Source: Ruminococcus sp.
GTDB lineage: Bacteria > Bacillota > Clostridia > Oscillospirales > Acutalibacteraceae
Length of the DNA stretch: 6,795 nucleotides
Direction of reading: 5' to 3'
NCBI GenBank assembly: GCA_022510985.1
Contig: JAFLSL010000060.1
Location: forward strand, 1-6,795
This document shows positions 5,969 to 6,795 of this stretch, in pieces. The first letter of the stretch is position 1; every line of letters begins with the position of its first letter. The notes under the pieces are model-generated. The model was not told the DNA's origin. It did not search any database and saw nothing but the letters and a program-made list of their open reading frames with translations. Both the position numbers and the translations under genes were made by a program.

Positions 5969-6795
5969 TTATAAACCAATAAGTATTCCGATAATGTGCA
6001 TAATCAATGCCGCGACCCAAGCTATGGCACATTGCCATACAATAGCTCCGAATGCAATTTTTCTTCCCAGCTCACGTCTGATAGAAGCAATCGCCGCAAC
6101 GCACGGTGTGTACAAAAGACTGAACACTAAAAGACACGCGGCTGATAAATTGCTCATAACACCGGTGACGCCTGACGCACCGTACAGCACATTGAGCACC
6201 GAAACAACGCTCTCTTTCGCCATAAATCCGCTGATGAGCGACGTGCATATTCTCCAGTCGTCAAGTCCGATTGGTGCAAAAATCGGAGCCAAAAATCCTG
6301 AAATCTGTGCCAAAATACTGTTTTCGGGATTTGATACAAGATTGAACTGTATATCAAAGCTCTGCAAAAACCATACAACTATCGTAGCAATAAGAATAAT
6401 TGTAAACGCACGCTGCAAAAAGTCCTTTGCCTTTTCCCAAAGAAGCTGACCAACATTGTAAGGTCTCGGCATACGGTAGTTCGGAAGTTCCATAACAAAC
6501 GGTACTGCTTTTCCTTTAAAAAGAGTGTTTTTGAATAACAGTGCAACAAGTATTCCAACAATTATTCCGAGTAAATACAACCCCGTCATTATCAGTCCGC
6601 CGTGTTTAGGGAAGAATGCATTTACAAAGAAAGCGTAAATCGGGAGTTTAGCTGTGCAACTCATAAACGGGGTGAGCATAATGGTCATTTTTCTATCGCG
6701 TTCACTCGGCAAAGTTCTGGTTGCCATAACTGCGGGAACAGTACAGCCGAAACCTATAAGCATAGGTACGATACTTCGTCCCGAAAGCCCGATTT
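5969..6795 (-). CDS. feoB: Ferrous iron transport protein B (FeoB), C-terminal part, 5'-truncated by window edge
   Basis: This is the membrane part of the GTP-driven Fe(II) importer. The frame stays open to the right edge, so the Met at 6763 is internal; about 275 residues are visible of a family length near 650-750. The N-terminal G-protein domain and the first helices are off-window. Seen, counting from the edge (first complete codon is residue 1): GLSGRSIVPMLIGFGCTVPA (2-21), the first Gate motif with the conserved pore cysteine C17; MATRTL (23-28) and ERD; LTPFMSCTAKLPIY, the second conserved Cys region; NYRMP in the loop before the FeoB C domain; then GFMAKE in the second Gate domain, and CVAAIASIRRE before the last helices. 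The protein ends in a hydrophobic helix at IGILIGL. It is the upstream partner of the Cys-rich gene 15 bases downstream. feoA, if present, would lie further right. No broken frame or missing motif is visible. Confidence 0.97.
   Translation of the reverse strand, partial: IGLSGRSIVPMLIGFGCTVPAVMATRTLPSERDRKMTIMLTPFMSCTAKLPIYAFFVNAFFPKHGGLIMTGLYLLGIIVGILVALLFKNTLFKGKAVPFVMELPNYRMPRPYNVGQLLWEKAKDFLQRAFTIILIATIVVWFLQSFDIQFNLVSNPENSILAQISGFLAPIFAPIGLDDWRICTSLISGFMAKESVVSVLNVLYGASGVTGVMSNLSAACLLVFSLLYTPCVAAIASIRRELGRKIAFGAIVWQCAIAWVAALIMHIIGILIGL

Noticed and set aside
5994..6561. Several plus- and minus-strand frames inside feoB
   Set aside because: They are out of frame with the conserved FeoB Gate motifs and lack ribosome binding sites.

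Overview
The window looks like chromosomal DNA from a low-GC Gram-positive anaerobe, most likely a Clostridia member of the Ruminococcus/Oscillospiraceae type. The evidence is AT-rich non-coding DNA, strong GGGG/GAGG ribosome binding sites, TATAAT-type promoters with a TG extension, compact hairpin-plus-T terminators, and gene content: a multidomain secreted S8 peptidase with bacterial Ig-like repeats, a clostridial-type MetY, and FeoB followed by its small Cys-rich partner. The assignment below phylum level is inference.

Layout from left to right. (1) 1-2904 (+) is the C-terminal 967 codons of a large secreted subtilisin-family (S8) protease, cut by the window edge. It keeps the oxyanion Asn and catalytic Ser but has lost the Asp and His motifs to the edge. 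A roughly 190-residue insertion lies just before the catalytic Ser. Downstream come an IPT/TIG-like Ig fold, a kelch-like propeller region, a Pro/Thr linker, a BIG2 domain and a very Lys-rich terminal Ig-like module. A hairpin (2914-2946) follows. (2) 3040-4320 (+) is a complete O-acetylhomoserine sulfhydrylase (metY) with its own promoter and a perfect-palindrome terminator. (3) 4397-4987 (-) is a small membrane protein resembling the CrtO-type glycosyl-4,4'-diaponeurosporenoate acyltransferase family, convergent with metY. (4) 5142-5744 (+) is a compact formate/nitrite transporter (FNT) family channel, divergent from (3), with its own promoter and terminator. (5) 5807-5953 (-) is a 48-residue FeoB-associated Cys-rich membrane protein, directly downstream of (6) 5969-6795 (-), the C-terminal part of the ferrous iron transporter FeoB, cut by the right edge.

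The genes look like five independent transcription units, not one pathway: protein degradation at the surface, sulfur assimilation into homocysteine, a possible membrane-lipid or pigment acyltransferase, an anion channel, and Fe(II) uptake. Only feoB and the Cys-rich gene form a clear operon. All non-coding gaps are shorter than 160 bases and are largely accounted for by promoters and terminators. I see no mobile elements, CRISPR arrays, tRNA or rRNA genes, and no clear evidence of a new multi-gene system. The most unusual items are the protease architecture, the isolated CrtO-like gene and the trimmed FNT channel.
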